Source: Vulgatibacter incomptus
GTDB taxonomy: Bacteria; Myxococcota; Myxococcia; Myxococcales; Vulgatibacteraceae
Direction: 5' to 3'
Assembly (NCBI RefSeq): GCF_001263175.1
Contig: NZ_CP012332.1
Location: 924,001 to 988,000, forward strand
DNA length: 64,000 bases
Part shown: positions 26,799-34,545 of the stretch, piece by piece
Layout of the letters: each line of letters begins with the position of its first letter
How positions within the stretch are numbered: the stretch's first letter is position 1
Position numbers and translations under genes: made by a program
The notes under the pieces: generated by a model
What the model was told of the DNA's origin: nothing
What the model saw: the letters and a program-made list of their open reading frames with translations, nothing else
Database searches by the model: none

Positions 26799-27848
26799 CG
26801 TCGCGTCTTCCCCGGGCGATGACGGGACGGTGGCCTCGAGCTCCAGGTCGGGGCCGTCCTCCATGGCCTCGATCCGGCGCCTGGTGCGCCGGCGGACGCG
26901 CCACGCCCCGATCATGAGGACGACCGCGGCCCAGCCCCACAGCAGCTCGTGATCGAGGAAGAGCGGGAGCCAGGCGTAGCGGGCGCGGAGGGTCTTCTTC
27001 CAGGCGATCTCCTGGACGAGGAGCGGCTGGCCGTAGGCCTCGATCACGGCGTCGTCCATGGCCGTGCCCCTGGTGAGGCTCGCGATCAGCGCGCGAAACG
27101 GTCGTCCGCCCTCCGCGGAGGCGAGGTAGGCGACGATGGACGCGCTCTGGGCGTAGGCGAGGTCCACGTCGGATGGAGAGCGGGGCCACGAGCGGTCGAT
27201 CTCCTCGAGCGGGATCAGGGCCCTGGCGGCCGACGCGCGGGCGAGCACCGTGCTCCGGGAGAGGGTCCACTCGTCGGCGTAGAGGAGGGCGAATCCCTCG
27301 GTGAGCCAGTGCGGGATCCTCCCGCGGACGACGCGCGCGAGGGCCACGTGGGCGAGCTCGTGGCGAAGCACGGAGCGGACGTCGCCGCTGCGGCTCGAGG
27401 CCTGGGTGTCCAGCACGACGAGGCCGAGGTCGGGATACGCGACGCCGGCGGCCCATCCCGGAGCGGGCCTCGTACCGGGCTGGAGCGCCCGGAACTCTTC
27501 GCGGCCGTGGCCCACGCGGATCTCTACGGGGCCGCCGTCGGGGAGGCCGATGAGCCGCTCCAGCGCCTCGCGCTCGCCGGCAAGTCCGCCGGCGAAGTCG
27601 CGGGCGATCGCCTCGGCGACCCCTGGCGCGGCGAGGAGGGTGGTCGAGGCCGAGCCCGGGGTCTCGATCGAGCGGACGGCGATCCTCGGCGCGTCGGCGA
27701 CCGGGTCGAGGAGGCGCGGGGCGGGTGCTCCCGGGGCCGGCTCGTCCTGGGGCGCGGCGATCGCCGACGAGGGCAGGGCGCTCGCGATCGCGGCGAACGC
27801 GACCAGCGCCGCGCGAAATCTCCTCCAGAATCCGTCGGCGTGTCTCAT
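26706..27848 (-). CDS. Membrane-anchored gluzincin-type metalloprotease (peptidase MA-like)
   Basis: The protein is 380 aa from ATG 27848, overlapping the DUF167 stop as ATGA. It has a signal peptide (about 1-31). The zinc motif HELAH (163-167) is followed by the third ligand Glu184 in WLTEGFA, the spacing of the peptidase MA/gluzincin clan. One transmembrane helix near 300-317 is followed by a basic stop-transfer (RVRRRTRRR), so the catalytic domain is periplasmic with a cytoplasmic tail. The tail is encoded antisense to the end of polA and may not be conserved. Substrate unknown. Confidence 0.85.
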   Translation of the reverse strand: MRHADGFWRRFRAALVAFAAIASALPSSAIAAPQDEPAPGAPAPRLLDPVADAPRIAVRSIETPGSASTTLLAAPGVAEAIARDFAGGLAGEREALERLIGLPDGGPVEIRVGHGREEFRALQPGTRPAPGWAAGVAYPDLGLVVLDTQASSRSGDVRSVLRHELAHVALARVVRGRIPHWLTEGFALLYADEWTLSRSTVLARASAARALIPLEEIDRSWPRSPSDVDLAYAQSASIVAYLASAEGGRPFRALIASLTRGTAMDDAVIEAYGQPLLVQEIAWKKTLRARYAWLPLFLDHELLWGWAAVVLMIGAWRVRRRTRRRIEAMEDGPDLELEATVPSSPGEDATSVSGGPVRAVGDVDDEGHGEGGGALHRPAD

Positions 27849-28144
27849 GACGCCTCGGGAGAGAGAGCCGCCTCGACGAGCTCCACCTTGGCGCCCGTGA
27901 GCCGGAGGGTCTTCCGCCTGCCCGTGCTCCCGGCGGAGATCTCCACGGCGCGGCGCGGAATCCCCACCAGGTCGGAGATCAGCTCGATCAAGGCGGCGTT
28001 CGCTTCGCCGTCCACGGGCGGCGCCGTGAGCTGCACCTTCAATCGTCCATCGTGCTCGCCGACGACCCGGGATCGCGAGGCCCGAGGCTGGACCACCACC
28101 TCGACCAGGACCGAATCGGCGGAGACGCGAAGCCATGGGGCCAT
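27845..28144 (-). CDS. DUF167/YggU family protein
   Basis: The protein is 99 aa from ATG 28144 with GGAGG six nt upstream. It shows the YggU pattern: VVVQPRASRSRVVGEHDGRLKVQLTAPPVDGEANAAL, then a C-terminal SAGSTGRRKTLRLTG. The family is a small cytoplasmic alpha/beta fold of unknown biochemistry, often encoded next to YggT-type or septation genes. Here it begins a two-gene operon with the membrane protease. Confidence 0.9.
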   Translation of the reverse strand: MAPWLRVSADSVLVEVVVQPRASRSRVVGEHDGRLKVQLTAPPVDGEANAALIELISDLVGIPRRAVEISAGSTGRRKTLRLTGAKVELVEAALSPEAS

Positions 28145-28355
28145 GAGCTTCCTCCGGCGCCCACCCTAACCACCGATCCCGGGGTCGCAAGCGACGACGG
28201 GCCTTGTGGTCGAACCTCTCACCTGTAGGCGGAGTTTTTGCCGTCTTTCGGAATTTGGAATAATGTCCGCTCGAACCCGATCAGCCGAACCGGATCCGAG
28301 GAGCGGCAGGTCTGCACGCAGCGGCGACCCGGAACCGGTTCGAGAGGAGCGATCG

Positions 28356-30068
28356 ATGAGAAGTCTGCATAGATGTCTGTTCGTATTCGCGGCGGTGGCC
28401 GCCCTGTCGGCGTGTGGCTCGACCGGTGGCGGGAGCTCATCCGGTGACGGAGGATCCGGCGGCTCGCTTCCGGGGACGGGCGGCACCGGAGGCACCGCAG
28501 GAAGCGGCGGCACGTCGCAGCCCGGCGGAACGGGAGGCGGCGGAGGCGCTGCCGGCGGAACCGGGGGCTCGTCGGCGTGCGTGGCGGATGGAGAGTCCTG
28601 CCAGCTCGATTCCGGCCGTCCCTGCTGCTCGGGCAACTGCGACGGGTCCGTCTGCCGTCCGGCAGTCTTCTGCCGCGGGGTCGGCGACGAATGCGCGTCG
28701 GGATCGGATTGCTGCTCGAACCTCTGCGATCAGAGCCTCGCCGTCCCGAAGTGCAAGGACGGTCGATGCAAGGGGGTCGGCGAGGCTTGCGCGGCCGGCG
28801 CCGAGTGCTGCACGGCGACGTGCACGAACAACCAGTGTGCCCCGGTCCCCGGAGGGCCCGGCTGCGGCGTCCTTGGCGAGAGTTGCACGTCCGGGGCCGA
28901 CTGCTGCTCGACGAACTGCAAGGGGAACATCTGCGTCCGCGCGTACACCTGCCAGGCCACGGGCGATCTCTGCTTCAAGGACTCCGAGTGCTGCGGCAAC
29001 GCCTGCTCGAAGCACGACGGAACACCTGGTGTGTGTCTGCATATCACTGGTGGCGGCGCGACCGGCTGTGTCCAGGACGGTAACCCCTGCTCCGGCGGCA
29101 CCACCTGCTGCTCGAGGATCTGCGCCGACCCCGGCTCCGGAGCCACCGTTTGCCAGCCCGCAGGCGGCTGCAGGCTCACGGGCAACTCGTGCGGGACCGC
29201 CGACGACTGCTGCGGCGGCGGCGTGAACCCCAACGGCACGGTGCAGTGCGCCGGAGGCCGGTGCGACAACGGCCAGGCCTGCAACCCGGTGGGCAACATC
29301 TGCGGCGCCCCGGTGCTGCCGGGCGGCGGGAGCATCAACGCCTCGCAGGACTGCTGCGACGGCAAGAAGGCGGTGTGCAAGCTCGACGGCGCGGGAATCC
29401 CGCGCTGCTTCGGCGGCAAGTCGCCCGAGTGTCCCGAGGGCTACACGGGCCAGGCGCCCTGCTGCATCGAAGCGGGCGAGACCTGCCAGTTCCGCGATCA
29501 GTGCTGCGGGGGCGCGCCCTGCATCCCGGGCCCCAACGGCGGCTTCGTCTGCGCCGAGCAGACCTGCGTCCCCGCGGGAGACACCTGTGATCCGGCGGCC
29601 GACACCTGCTGCGACGGAGCGCGCTGCCTCCCGGCCGGGGAGTTCGGGCACGTCTGCCGATACGATTCCGGCGGGACCGGCGGAACGGGCGGTGGCGGGT
29701 CCGGCGGATCGGGCGGTACGGGTGGCTCGGGCGGGACCGGTGGCAACCCGTGTGCGCCCAACGGCCAGCACTGCAGCAACGGAACCGACTGCTGCTCGGG
29801 GATCTGCGACAACGGGGTTTGCACGGCCCAGCGGATTTGCCAGCAGAAGGACGACGTCTGCACGTCGAGCGGGGACTGCTGTCTGGGTCTCACCTGCATC
29901 ATCTCGGCAGGGAGCATCTCGGGCACCTGCCAGCAGGGCGAGAGCTGCGGCATGCCCGGCCAGACGTGCACCAACAACGCGGGCTGCTGCCAGGGGCTGC
30001 GGTGCCTCGACGACGCCGGCCTCTCTTGCACCGGCGGTTCCTGCGCCTGTGCGGTCGTCCTCGGCTGA
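28356..30068 (+). CDS. Lipoprotein with 13 tandem cystine-knot-like modules
   Basis: The protein is 570 aa from ATG 28356 with GAGAGGAG upstream. It has a lipoprotein signal (lipobox LSAC), then a Gly/Thr/Ser-rich linker. Thirteen modules follow on the scheme C-x6-C-xn-CC-x3/4-C-xn-C, interrupted by a second Gly-rich linker near residues 440-465. By my count 84 cysteines and 14 CC pairs occur. The first gap is exactly six residues in every module, with Gly in its fourth position in all but one. That cysteine order is the one seen in inhibitor-cystine-knot peptides such as framework VI/VII conotoxins. Disulfide topology is inferred. It is probably a rigid, protease-resistant surface stalk or an array of binding modules. 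An AT-rich promoter region with AATAAT (28259-28264) lies upstream. Confidence 0.9.
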   Translation: MRSLHRCLFVFAAVAALSACGSTGGGSSSGDGGSGGSLPGTGGTGGTAGSGGTSQPGGTGGGGGAAGGTGGSSACVADGESCQLDSGRPCCSGNCDGSVCRPAVFCRGVGDECASGSDCCSNLCDQSLAVPKCKDGRCKGVGEACAAGAECCTATCTNNQCAPVPGGPGCGVLGESCTSGADCCSTNCKGNICVRAYTCQATGDLCFKDSECCGNACSKHDGTPGVCLHITGGGATGCVQDGNPCSGGTTCCSRICADPGSGATVCQPAGGCRLTGNSCGTADDCCGGGVNPNGTVQCAGGRCDNGQACNPVGNICGAPVLPGGGSINASQDCCDGKKAVCKLDGAGIPRCFGGKSPECPEGYTGQAPCCIEAGETCQFRDQCCGGAPCIPGPNGGFVCAEQTCVPAGDTCDPAADTCCDGARCLPAGEFGHVCRYDSGGTGGTGGGGSGGSGGTGGSGGTGGNPCAPNGQHCSNGTDCCSGICDNGVCTAQRICQQKDDVCTSSGDCCLGLTCIISAGSISGTCQQGESCGMPGQTCTNNAGCCQGLRCLDDAGLSCTGGSCACAVVLG

Positions 30069-30124
30069 CCCGTCGACGCGAGCGCTGCTTGACCGGCGCA
30101 GCGCCCGGGGGCACCGTCGCCCCC

Positions 30125-30535
30125 ATGGTGCGCGCCGGGTTTCTCCTGTCGATCTTCCTCTCGATGGCTCTCGTTCCTGCCTCAGCCCGGGCCAGCGATC
30201 CCGACCCGTGGTTCGGGCACGACAAGTTCCTGCACTTCTCGGTGAGCAACGGCCTCGCCGCCGGTGGCTACGCGGTGAGCTCGCTCTTCTGGGAGGGGCG
30301 GACGGAGAGGCTGATCGCTGGCGGGAGCTTCTCGCTCGCCCTGGGGGCCGCCAAGGAGCTCTACGACATGACCGGTCGCGGCGATCCGTCGTGGCGGGAT
30401 TTCACCTGGGACGTGATCGGAACGGCGACGGGCCTGGCGCTTGCCTGGGGGATCGACGAGCTCTTCTTCCGGTCGGATGCCCGCAAGCCGGTCGAGGCCG
30501 CCGCCACCCCCGGCGGGCTCGCCATTCGCTGGTAG
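30125..30535 (+). CDS. Small exported protein, YfiM/DUF2279-like
   Basis: The protein is 136 aa with a signal peptide (cleavage after SARA). The mature part has DPWFGHDKFLHFSVSNGLA and, later, FSLALGAAKELYDMTGRGDPSWRDFTWDVIGTATGLALAW. This is the pattern of YfiM-type proteins with repeated HF/D-W motifs and two hydrophobic helices. Family members are small envelope proteins of unknown activity. The start lacks a clear ribosome-binding site. It lies 56 nt after the cystine-knot gene and may be read from it. Confidence 0.75.
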   Translation: MVRAGFLLSIFLSMALVPASARASDPDPWFGHDKFLHFSVSNGLAAGGYAVSSLFWEGRTERLIAGGSFSLALGAAKELYDMTGRGDPSWRDFTWDVIGTATGLALAWGIDELFFRSDARKPVEAAATPGGLAIRW

Positions 30536-30550
30536 CGCAGCTCGCGCCAT

Positions 30551-30587
30551 GAGGCCGGCGGACGAAGGAATTCGTCTCACCGGCCTC
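30551..30587. terminator. Compound hairpin between convergent genes
   Basis: An outer stem GAGGCCGG/CCGGCCTC encloses an inner 6-bp stem GACGAA/TTCGTC capped by a GGAA (GNRA) tetraloop. It lies between stops at 30535 (+) and 30602 (-). There is no U-run, but position and stability suggest a bidirectional terminator. Confidence 0.6.
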
Positions 30588-30601
30588 GGTGGAGCGACCT
30601 G

Positions 30602-31339
30602 CTACTCCAGCGCGTAGCGGACCTGCACGGAGGCCCGAACCTGGATCTCGCCGGGCTCGACGGAGGTGGAGGCGCCCCTCATGTCCATCGCCATCGACTT
30701 CATCATCATCGGCTGCGGGGGCCCGATCTCGGCGCCAGCCTCGTGGGCCTCGCGCAGCGCGCCGAGCTTGGCGCCGAGCGAGGAGGCGATGGCGGTGGCC
30801 TTGGCGCGGGCGTTCGCCGACGCGAGGCGAAGGGCCTCGATCCGCTGCGGCGTGTCGTCAGCGATCTCGAAGGAGACGCCGTCCACGGAGTTCGCTCCAC
30901 CCGCGAGCGCGGCGTCGAGCACCGAGCCCACCGTGGGCCCCTTGGCGTCGAGGGCCAGCTCGACGCGGAGGGTGTTCGTGGCGCGGAAGCCGATCACCTT
31001 GGGGTCGTGATCGTACTCACCCGGCTTCGGCTGGGCGTAGACCGGGTAGAGGTTGATCCGGTCGGTGGCGATCTTGTTCGCCGGGACGCCGAGCTTGCGC
31101 AGGGAGGCCATCACCTTCTCCATCACGGCGTTGACGGCGGCCTGGGCCTTCTGCGCGGTCGGCGCCTGCTGCTGCACGCCGAAGCGCACCACGGCGAGGT
31201 CGGGGGCGGCGTGCACGACGCCTACGCCTTCGGCGGCGACCATCGGCGGGGGCATCATGGCGCCCTTCTCCGCATCCGCGGCCCGTGCAGCGAGGGGAGC
31301 GGAGAGGAGGAGGAGGGGGAGGATCAGGGATCGACGCAT
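30602..31339 (-). CDS. SIMPL-domain (DUF541) exported protein
   Basis: The protein is 245 aa from ATG 31339, with GGAG upstream and a signal peptide (LAARA). It shows the SIMPL/DUF541 pattern: a start strand EGVGVVHAAPDLAVVRFGVQ, a helical VNAVMEKVMASLRKLGVPANKIATDRINLYPVY, and a second half ALRLASANARAKATAIASSLG. Family members (for example YggE) are periplasmic and are linked to oxidative-stress tolerance, with no known catalysis. Convergent to the previous gene; single gene. Confidence 0.88.
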   Translation of the reverse strand: MRRSLILPLLLLSAPLAARAADAEKGAMMPPPMVAAEGVGVVHAAPDLAVVRFGVQQQAPTAQKAQAAVNAVMEKVMASLRKLGVPANKIATDRINLYPVYAQPKPGEYDHDPKVIGFRATNTLRVELALDAKGPTVGSVLDAALAGGANSVDGVSFEIADDTPQRIEALRLASANARAKATAIASSLGAKLGALREAHEAGAEIGPPQPMMMKSMAMDMRGASTSVEPGEIQVRASVQVRYALE

Positions 31340-31485
31340 CGTTCGTCTCCAGGGTTGACGCAGCAAGCTTCGCCCGGCGCGCCCACGTGTGAGGCGGCCC
31401 GACGCTCGGTACTTGTAGGTCCGACGATCTCCGGCCGCCGGGAATTCACCCGAATCCGCACGAAATCCGAGCGCGGGTGAAGCCC

Positions 31486-33012
31486 TCAGCCGATGATGAA
31501 GTCCTCGACGATGAGCTTGCCCGTGCGGAAGCGCTCCAGGGTGAAGCGGTCGAAGATCTCGTCCTTGGCGCCGCCGGCCATCCACGTGGCCATGGCCTCG
31601 GTGACGGCGGGGGCCATCATGAAGCCGTGGCCCACGAAGCCGTTGAGCTGGAGGAGGTTGGGCAGCTCCGGGGTCTCGCCGAGGATCGGGTTGTTGTCGG
31701 GCGTGTGGTCGTAGCAGCCCGCCCACTGGCGGATGACCTTCACGTCGCGCAAGGAGGGCACGCAGTCGATGATGGCCTTCGAGTAGCGCGCCAGGAAGCG
31801 CAGGGTGGAGCCCATCTCGAGGCCGGCGGGCTCGTTGGGATCGCCCATGCCGCCGACGATCTCGCCGCGCATCGACTGGCTGAAGTAGAGGCCGCTGTGC
31901 CCGATGATCGAGACGAGGGGCCCGAGCCACGGCTTGAGGGGCTCGCTGCTGCAGATCTCGTGGCGGTGCGGCTCGTTGGGGAGCTCGACGCCGGCGAGCC
32001 GCGCGACGCCGGGAGACCACGCGCCGGCGGCGTTGACGAGGACGTTGCAGCGCACGGTGCCGCGGTCGGTGCGGACGCCGAGGACCTTGCCGCCGCCGGT
32101 CTCGATGTCGAGCACCTTGGTGAAGGTCTCGACCCGGACGCCGAGCTTCCGGGCGCCGTTGGCGTAGCCCCAGAGGAAGGGCCAGGGGAAGACCACGCCG
32201 TCGTCGGGGTTGAAGGCCGCCGCGACGAACTTGCCGCCGTCGAGCTGGGGGACGATCTCCTTGGCGCCGCCAGGCGAGAGCATGCGCGTGGGGACGCCGA
32301 GGCTGTTGTGGAGGCGGGTGTTCTGCTCGAGGCGATCGGCCTGCTCCGCGTCCGGCGCGAGGAAGAGGTAGCCGCCCTGGCGGAACCAGACGTTGATGCC
32401 GAACTCCCGCGCGAACGAGCGGCAGAGCTCGATGGAGCGCTTCGCGAGGCGGACGTTGGTGGCGGTGGACCACTGGGCGCGGACGCCGCCGCCGTTGCGG
32501 CCGGAGGCGCCGCTGCAGAGGTAGCCCTCCTCGAGGACCAGGACGTCCTTGCGCCCGAGGCGGGCGAGGTTCCAGGCCAGCGAGAGGCCCATGATGCCGC
32601 CGCCGACGATCACGACGTCGGCGTGGGCCGGGAGCGGCTCGGTGGGCCGAAGGGGGTGGGACTCCGCCTTCGGGAAGCCGTCGGCCTCCACCTGGTCGTA
32701 GGGCTCGATCGGCGGGGGAACTCCGGGCCCGGGGACCTCGGTCGGATCCACCGGCCAGGTCGCGAGCTCGCCGTAGGAGACGAGGCGCGTGGGCGGGCGC
32801 GGCGTGAAGGGGAGGAGGGCGGAGTGGGGAACCTTGGCCTCCGCCTCCAGGATCCGGGCGACCGCAGCGGTGCAGCTCTTTCCCTGGCAGAGGCCGGTCC
32901 CGAAGCCGGTGAAGCGCTTGACCGACTCGATGTCGCGGAAGCCCTTGGCGATCGCGTGGCGCACGTCGTCGACGGTCACGTCCTCGCAGGTGCAGACGAA
33001 AGCCTTGCTCAT
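31486..33012 (-). CDS. BFD-type [2Fe-2S] domain fused to DAO-family FAD dehydrogenase (beta subunit)
   Basis: The protein is 508 aa. The N-terminus is a BFD-like [2Fe-2S] module with Cys7, Cys9, Cys42 and Cys47 (CTCED...LCQGKSC). After a Pro-rich linker comes a D-amino-acid-oxidase-type domain with ADVVIVGGGIMGLSLAWNLA (FAD site 137-142) and SGRNGGGVRAQW. It resembles HcnC, sarcosine oxidase beta and hydroxyproline dehydrogenase subunits. Its start overlaps the stop of the alpha gene (ATGA). In HcnB-type systems the BFD module sits on the other flavoprotein; here it has moved to this subunit. Substrate probably an amine or imino acid, not determined. Confidence 0.88.
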   Translation of the reverse strand: MSKAFVCTCEDVTVDDVRHAIAKGFRDIESVKRFTGFGTGLCQGKSCTAAVARILEAEAKVPHSALLPFTPRPPTRLVSYGELATWPVDPTEVPGPGVPPPIEPYDQVEADGFPKAESHPLRPTEPLPAHADVVIVGGGIMGLSLAWNLARLGRKDVLVLEEGYLCSGASGRNGGGVRAQWSTATNVRLAKRSIELCRSFAREFGINVWFRQGGYLFLAPDAEQADRLEQNTRLHNSLGVPTRMLSPGGAKEIVPQLDGGKFVAAAFNPDDGVVFPWPFLWGYANGARKLGVRVETFTKVLDIETGGGKVLGVRTDRGTVRCNVLVNAAGAWSPGVARLAGVELPNEPHRHEICSSEPLKPWLGPLVSIIGHSGLYFSQSMRGEIVGGMGDPNEPAGLEMGSTLRFLARYSKAIIDCVPSLRDVKVIRQWAGCYDHTPDNNPILGETPELPNLLQLNGFVGHGFMMAPAVTEAMATWMAGGAKDEIFDRFTLERFRTGKLIVEDFIIG

Positions 33013-34337
33013 CCTTCACCTCGAACCGCGAGGAGGGCGACCGCCGTGCGGCCGGCGCCGTCGCCCTGGCGGCGGCTCTCAATTGGCGTACAGGTTCCGG
33101 TCATCTCGCCGCAGGCGAGGACCCCCGGGACGCCGGTGGAGAAGCGCTCGTCCACGCGGACGGCGAAGCCCCCGTCGCGCCAATCGACGTGGGCGCCTGC
33201 GTGCCTCGCGAGGTCCAGGAAGGCCGACGTCTCGCCGGCCACGGCGATGAGGTCGCATCCCACCTTCATCGGCCGGCCCGGACCGTTCGCGATCACCGCG
33301 CCGGCGACCTTCGACCGACCCACGGCCCGCAGGAGCTGGCCCTCGGGGCAGCCTCGCAACCCGACCACCGCGCGGAGCTCGGCGCCTGCGTCGACGAGGA
33401 GCTTCGCGAGGGCGTCCCGCTCGGGTCCGTGGCCCGCGACCACCACCTCGCGGCCCGGCAGGATCCCGTCGCGGGTCACGAGGCGCGCCAGCGCCCGCCC
33501 CGCGAAGACACCCGGGAGCTCGTTGTTCCCGAACGGAGCCAGGAGCTCGGTGGCGCCGGCGGCGAGGATCACGACCTTCGGACGGATCACGAGGAGGCGC
33601 CTGCCGGGAGCCTTCGCCGCCACGAGGATCCCGTCCTCGCGGTAGAGGCCGAAGGCGAAGGTCCGCGTGAACAGGTGTACGCCCGCCTGGCGCAGGGCCG
33701 CCTCGGAGCCGTTCCTCTCGTCGGAATAGAGGCCCGTTTGCAGCCTCCCGCCGGTCGTGCCCTGCTCGTCGACGAGGGTCACCGCCGCCCCGCCGACCTT
33801 GGCGGCGGCGAGGGCCGCGGCGGTCCCCGCGCTCCCGCCTCCGACAACGAGGATGTCGGTCCGGTGCTCGAGGAAGCTCGCGCCTTCCCGCCTCGCCTCG
33901 TCCGGCAGCAGGCCCAGGCCCGCCATCTGCCGGGCCACCGTGGCAACCACCTTCTCCACCAGGGGCACGCCGGCGAAGAGGGTGTGATGGTCGAGGCCCT
34001 TCGGGTACATCCAGTCGATGGTCCGGAAGACGTCGCGGTCCACGCCGGGGAAGGCGTTCTGGCGCTCGATCTTGCAGCCCTCGCGCGCCGGCGTGATGCA
34101 GGTGTAGACGTTGGGCTCGCCGTCGACCCGCATGACGCAGTGGGAGCAGCGGCCCGAGAGGCAGTAGGGCCCCCTCGCCCGGTGGTACTTCACCGCGCGG
34201 GAGAAGACCTCTACGCCGGCAGCCAGGAGCGAGGCGGCGATCGGCTCGCCCTCCTTGGCCGGAATGGGCTCGCCCTCGAACTCGAGCCGGATCTCCCGAC
34301 CGGCGGGACCGCCCGAAAGCCTCTCAGCCTTTGCCAT
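33009..34337 (-). CDS. [2Fe-2S] ferredoxin plus FAD/NAD(P) oxidoreductase (alpha subunit)
   Basis: The protein is 442 aa. The N-terminal Fer2_4 plant-type ferredoxin fold has Cys59, Cys64, Cys67 and Cys80 (YCLSGRCSHC...YTC), as in HcnA and the N-terminus of sarcosine oxidase alpha. The second half is a pyridine-nucleotide-disulfide-type flavoprotein with DILVVGGGSAGTAAALAAAK and a second nucleotide motif EVVVAGHGPERD. It ends with GVLACGEMTG and lacks the aminomethyltransferase domain of sarcosine oxidase alpha. With the next gene it forms a two-subunit flavin/iron-sulfur dehydrogenase that likely passes electrons to the respiratory chain. A role in HCN synthesis is possible but not shown. 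Confidence 0.88.
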   Translation of the reverse strand: MAKAERLSGGPAGREIRLEFEGEPIPAKEGEPIAASLLAAGVEVFSRAVKYHRARGPYCLSGRCSHCVMRVDGEPNVYTCITPAREGCKIERQNAFPGVDRDVFRTIDWMYPKGLDHHTLFAGVPLVEKVVATVARQMAGLGLLPDEARREGASFLEHRTDILVVGGGSAGTAAALAAAKVGGAAVTLVDEQGTTGGRLQTGLYSDERNGSEAALRQAGVHLFTRTFAFGLYREDGILVAAKAPGRRLLVIRPKVVILAAGATELLAPFGNNELPGVFAGRALARLVTRDGILPGREVVVAGHGPERDALAKLLVDAGAELRAVVGLRGCPEGQLLRAVGRSKVAGAVIANGPGRPMKVGCDLIAVAGETSAFLDLARHAGAHVDWRDGGFAVRVDERFSTGVPGVLACGEMTGTCTPIESRRQGDGAGRTAVALLAVRGEG

Positions 34338-34392
34338 GAACGCGCCTCTCGGCTCGGCGGGAGTTCAGGTCGACCGCCGGAAAATCGCCGGC

Positions 34393-34401
34393 TCTATAGC
34401 A
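34393..34401 (-). promoter_or_regulatory. Extended -10 promoter of the dehydrogenase operon
   Basis: TGC-TATAGA on the minus strand; no good -35. It leaves a leader of about 49 nt before the ATG at 34337. Confidence 0.45.
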
Positions 34402-34507
34402 CGAAACGCGGGCGCTCCGAGCGCCTCGACAGGCCCCTGGAGCGCGCCTCTCGCTGCCTTCGCGATCCATGCCGTCGGGACGGCCATCCTTTCGGGCGAG
34501 CAACCCC

Positions 34508-34535
34508 TTGACGCCATGCATAGTCCGCGCATAAA
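34508..34535 (+). promoter_or_regulatory. Promoter of the arginine operon
   Basis: TTGACG (34508-34513), a 16-nt spacer and CATAAA (34530-34535). The start site would lie within a few bases of the argC ATG (34546). The spacer holds a GCATA direct repeat that could be part of an ArgR site, but no ARG-box consensus is evident. Confidence 0.5.
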
Positions 34536-34545
34536 GATGCGCGCC

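Noticed and set aside
30082-30104. GCGCTGC/GCAGCGC stem between the cystine-knot gene and the next gene
   Set aside because: A 7-bp GC stem is expected by chance in such DNA and has no U-run.
31486-34337. Calling the dehydrogenase hcnABC
   Set aside because: The module grouping differs from HcnABC and the same modules serve sarcosine, hydroxyproline and opine oxidation; the substrate is not shown by sequence.
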